From Vreelandella titanicae BH1 (lineage in GTDB: Bacteria; Pseudomonadota; Gammaproteobacteria; Pseudomonadales; Halomonadaceae), in NCBI RefSeq assembly GCF_000336575.1, contig NZ_AOPO01000002.1:124006-188005 (forward strand): 64,000 nucleotides of DNA, in the 5' to 3' direction. Each line of letters starts with the position of its first letter. The first letter of the stretch is position 1. The notes under the pieces are model-generated. The model was not told the origin of the DNA. It searched no databases and saw only the letters and a list, made by a program, of their open reading frames with translations. Made by a program: the position numbers and the translations under genes. Below, piece by piece: positions 63,794-64,000 of this stretch.

Positions 63794-64000
63794 GTGCTCA
63801 CTATCATCATCACCGTGGCGATCATCGCCGTTATCGCGTTTTACGTCATCGGTATCTACAACCGACTTGTGTCTTTGAAAAATCGCTTTGAGAACGCCTT
63901 TGCGCAAATTGAAGTGCAACTTAAGCGTCGGCATGACCTGATTCCTAACCTTGTCGAAACTGCCAAAGGGTATCTGAGCCATGAGCGGGAGACGCTGCAG
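63794..64000 (+). CDS. LemA-family protein, cut by the window end
   Basis: The first 69 residues are present (GTG start with AGGAAG eight bases upstream). A single N-terminal membrane helix ([20 protein letters not shown]) is followed by the LemA signature [20 protein letters not shown] and [16 protein letters not shown]. LemA proteins are inner-membrane, helical and of unknown function, often beside a TPM-domain protein. The rest lies beyond 64000. Confidence 0.92.
   Translation, partial: MLTIIITVAIIAVIAFYVIGIYNRLVSLKNRFENAFAQIEVQLKRRHDLIPNLVETAKGYLSHERETLQ

Overview
The window looks like chromosomal DNA of a gammaproteobacterium, most likely a member of the Halomonadaceae (Halomonas/Vreelandella type). 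This rests on gene content (a complete leucine-degradation operon under a MerR-type LiuR regulator, a kynABU set, an IalB-like protein, a VgrG-Rhs fusion), GC-rich coding regions and acidic proteins. It is inference, because there is no rRNA or marker gene here.

Layout. 1-8.0 kb: a type VI secretion VgrG-Rhs polymorphic toxin with a cysteine-rich C-terminal tip and an AT-rich candidate immunity gene. Next to it lie an IS30-family element with a nonsense-interrupted transposase and an orphan piece of a second rhs gene. 8.0-18.5 kb: a minus-strand operon liuR-liuA-liuB-liuC-liuD-mvaB, followed by an acyl-CoA synthetase and a methyltransferase. It carries leucine from isovaleryl-CoA to acetoacetate and acetyl-CoA. 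18.8-23.8 kb: a plus-strand branched-chain amino-acid type ABC transporter. 23.9-27.2 kb: valine-degradation genes (acyl-CoA dehydrogenase, 3-hydroxyisobutyryl-CoA hydrolase, mmsB). Three matching palindromes suggest one LiuR regulon joining uptake, leucine and valine breakdown.

29.3-39.9 kb is an accessory island. I read it as an integron cassette array without its integrase (a CALIN). There are seven good attC-like sites and three decayed ones, all in one orientation, each following a small plus-strand gene. Cassette products include two HEPN-motif proteins, a PLD-type nuclease-like protein, a zinc deaminase, a PIN-domain protein, a two-TM protein and several unknowns. The array seems to be made of two blocks, each with a related leader of about 180 bp and a shared 38-bp tail. 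Inside it also lie a VOC protein on the opposite strand, a catalytic-domain-only tyrosine recombinase, two related 97/98-bp repeats, and a compact three-gene unit: a trypco2-like protein, a 65-residue protein and a retropepsin-like aspartic protease. That unit is my best candidate for an undescribed conflict-type system.

40-51.6 kb: mixed chromosomal genes. These include IalB, a 38-residue lysine-rich protein, a PAP2 phosphatase with a deleted second copy and two AraC-type remnants, LysR/DoxX, a frameshifted Crp/Fnr gene, PadR with twin operators, DUF2306, LysE, an O-methyltransferase, a GNAT acetyltransferase, a YcaQ-type crosslink glycosylase and a coiled-coil membrane protein. 51.8-64 kb: an M48 lipoprotein protease, two GGDEF diguanylate cyclases, DUF2784, a SixA-CHAD fusion, a ParD-like/methionine aminopeptidase pair, an intracellular subtilase with a separate I9-like small protein, a PhnB-like protein, kynA-kynU-kynB (tryptophan to anthranilate) on the minus strand, and the start of a LemA-family gene cut by the window end. 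No tRNA, rRNA, CRISPR array or replication origin was seen.
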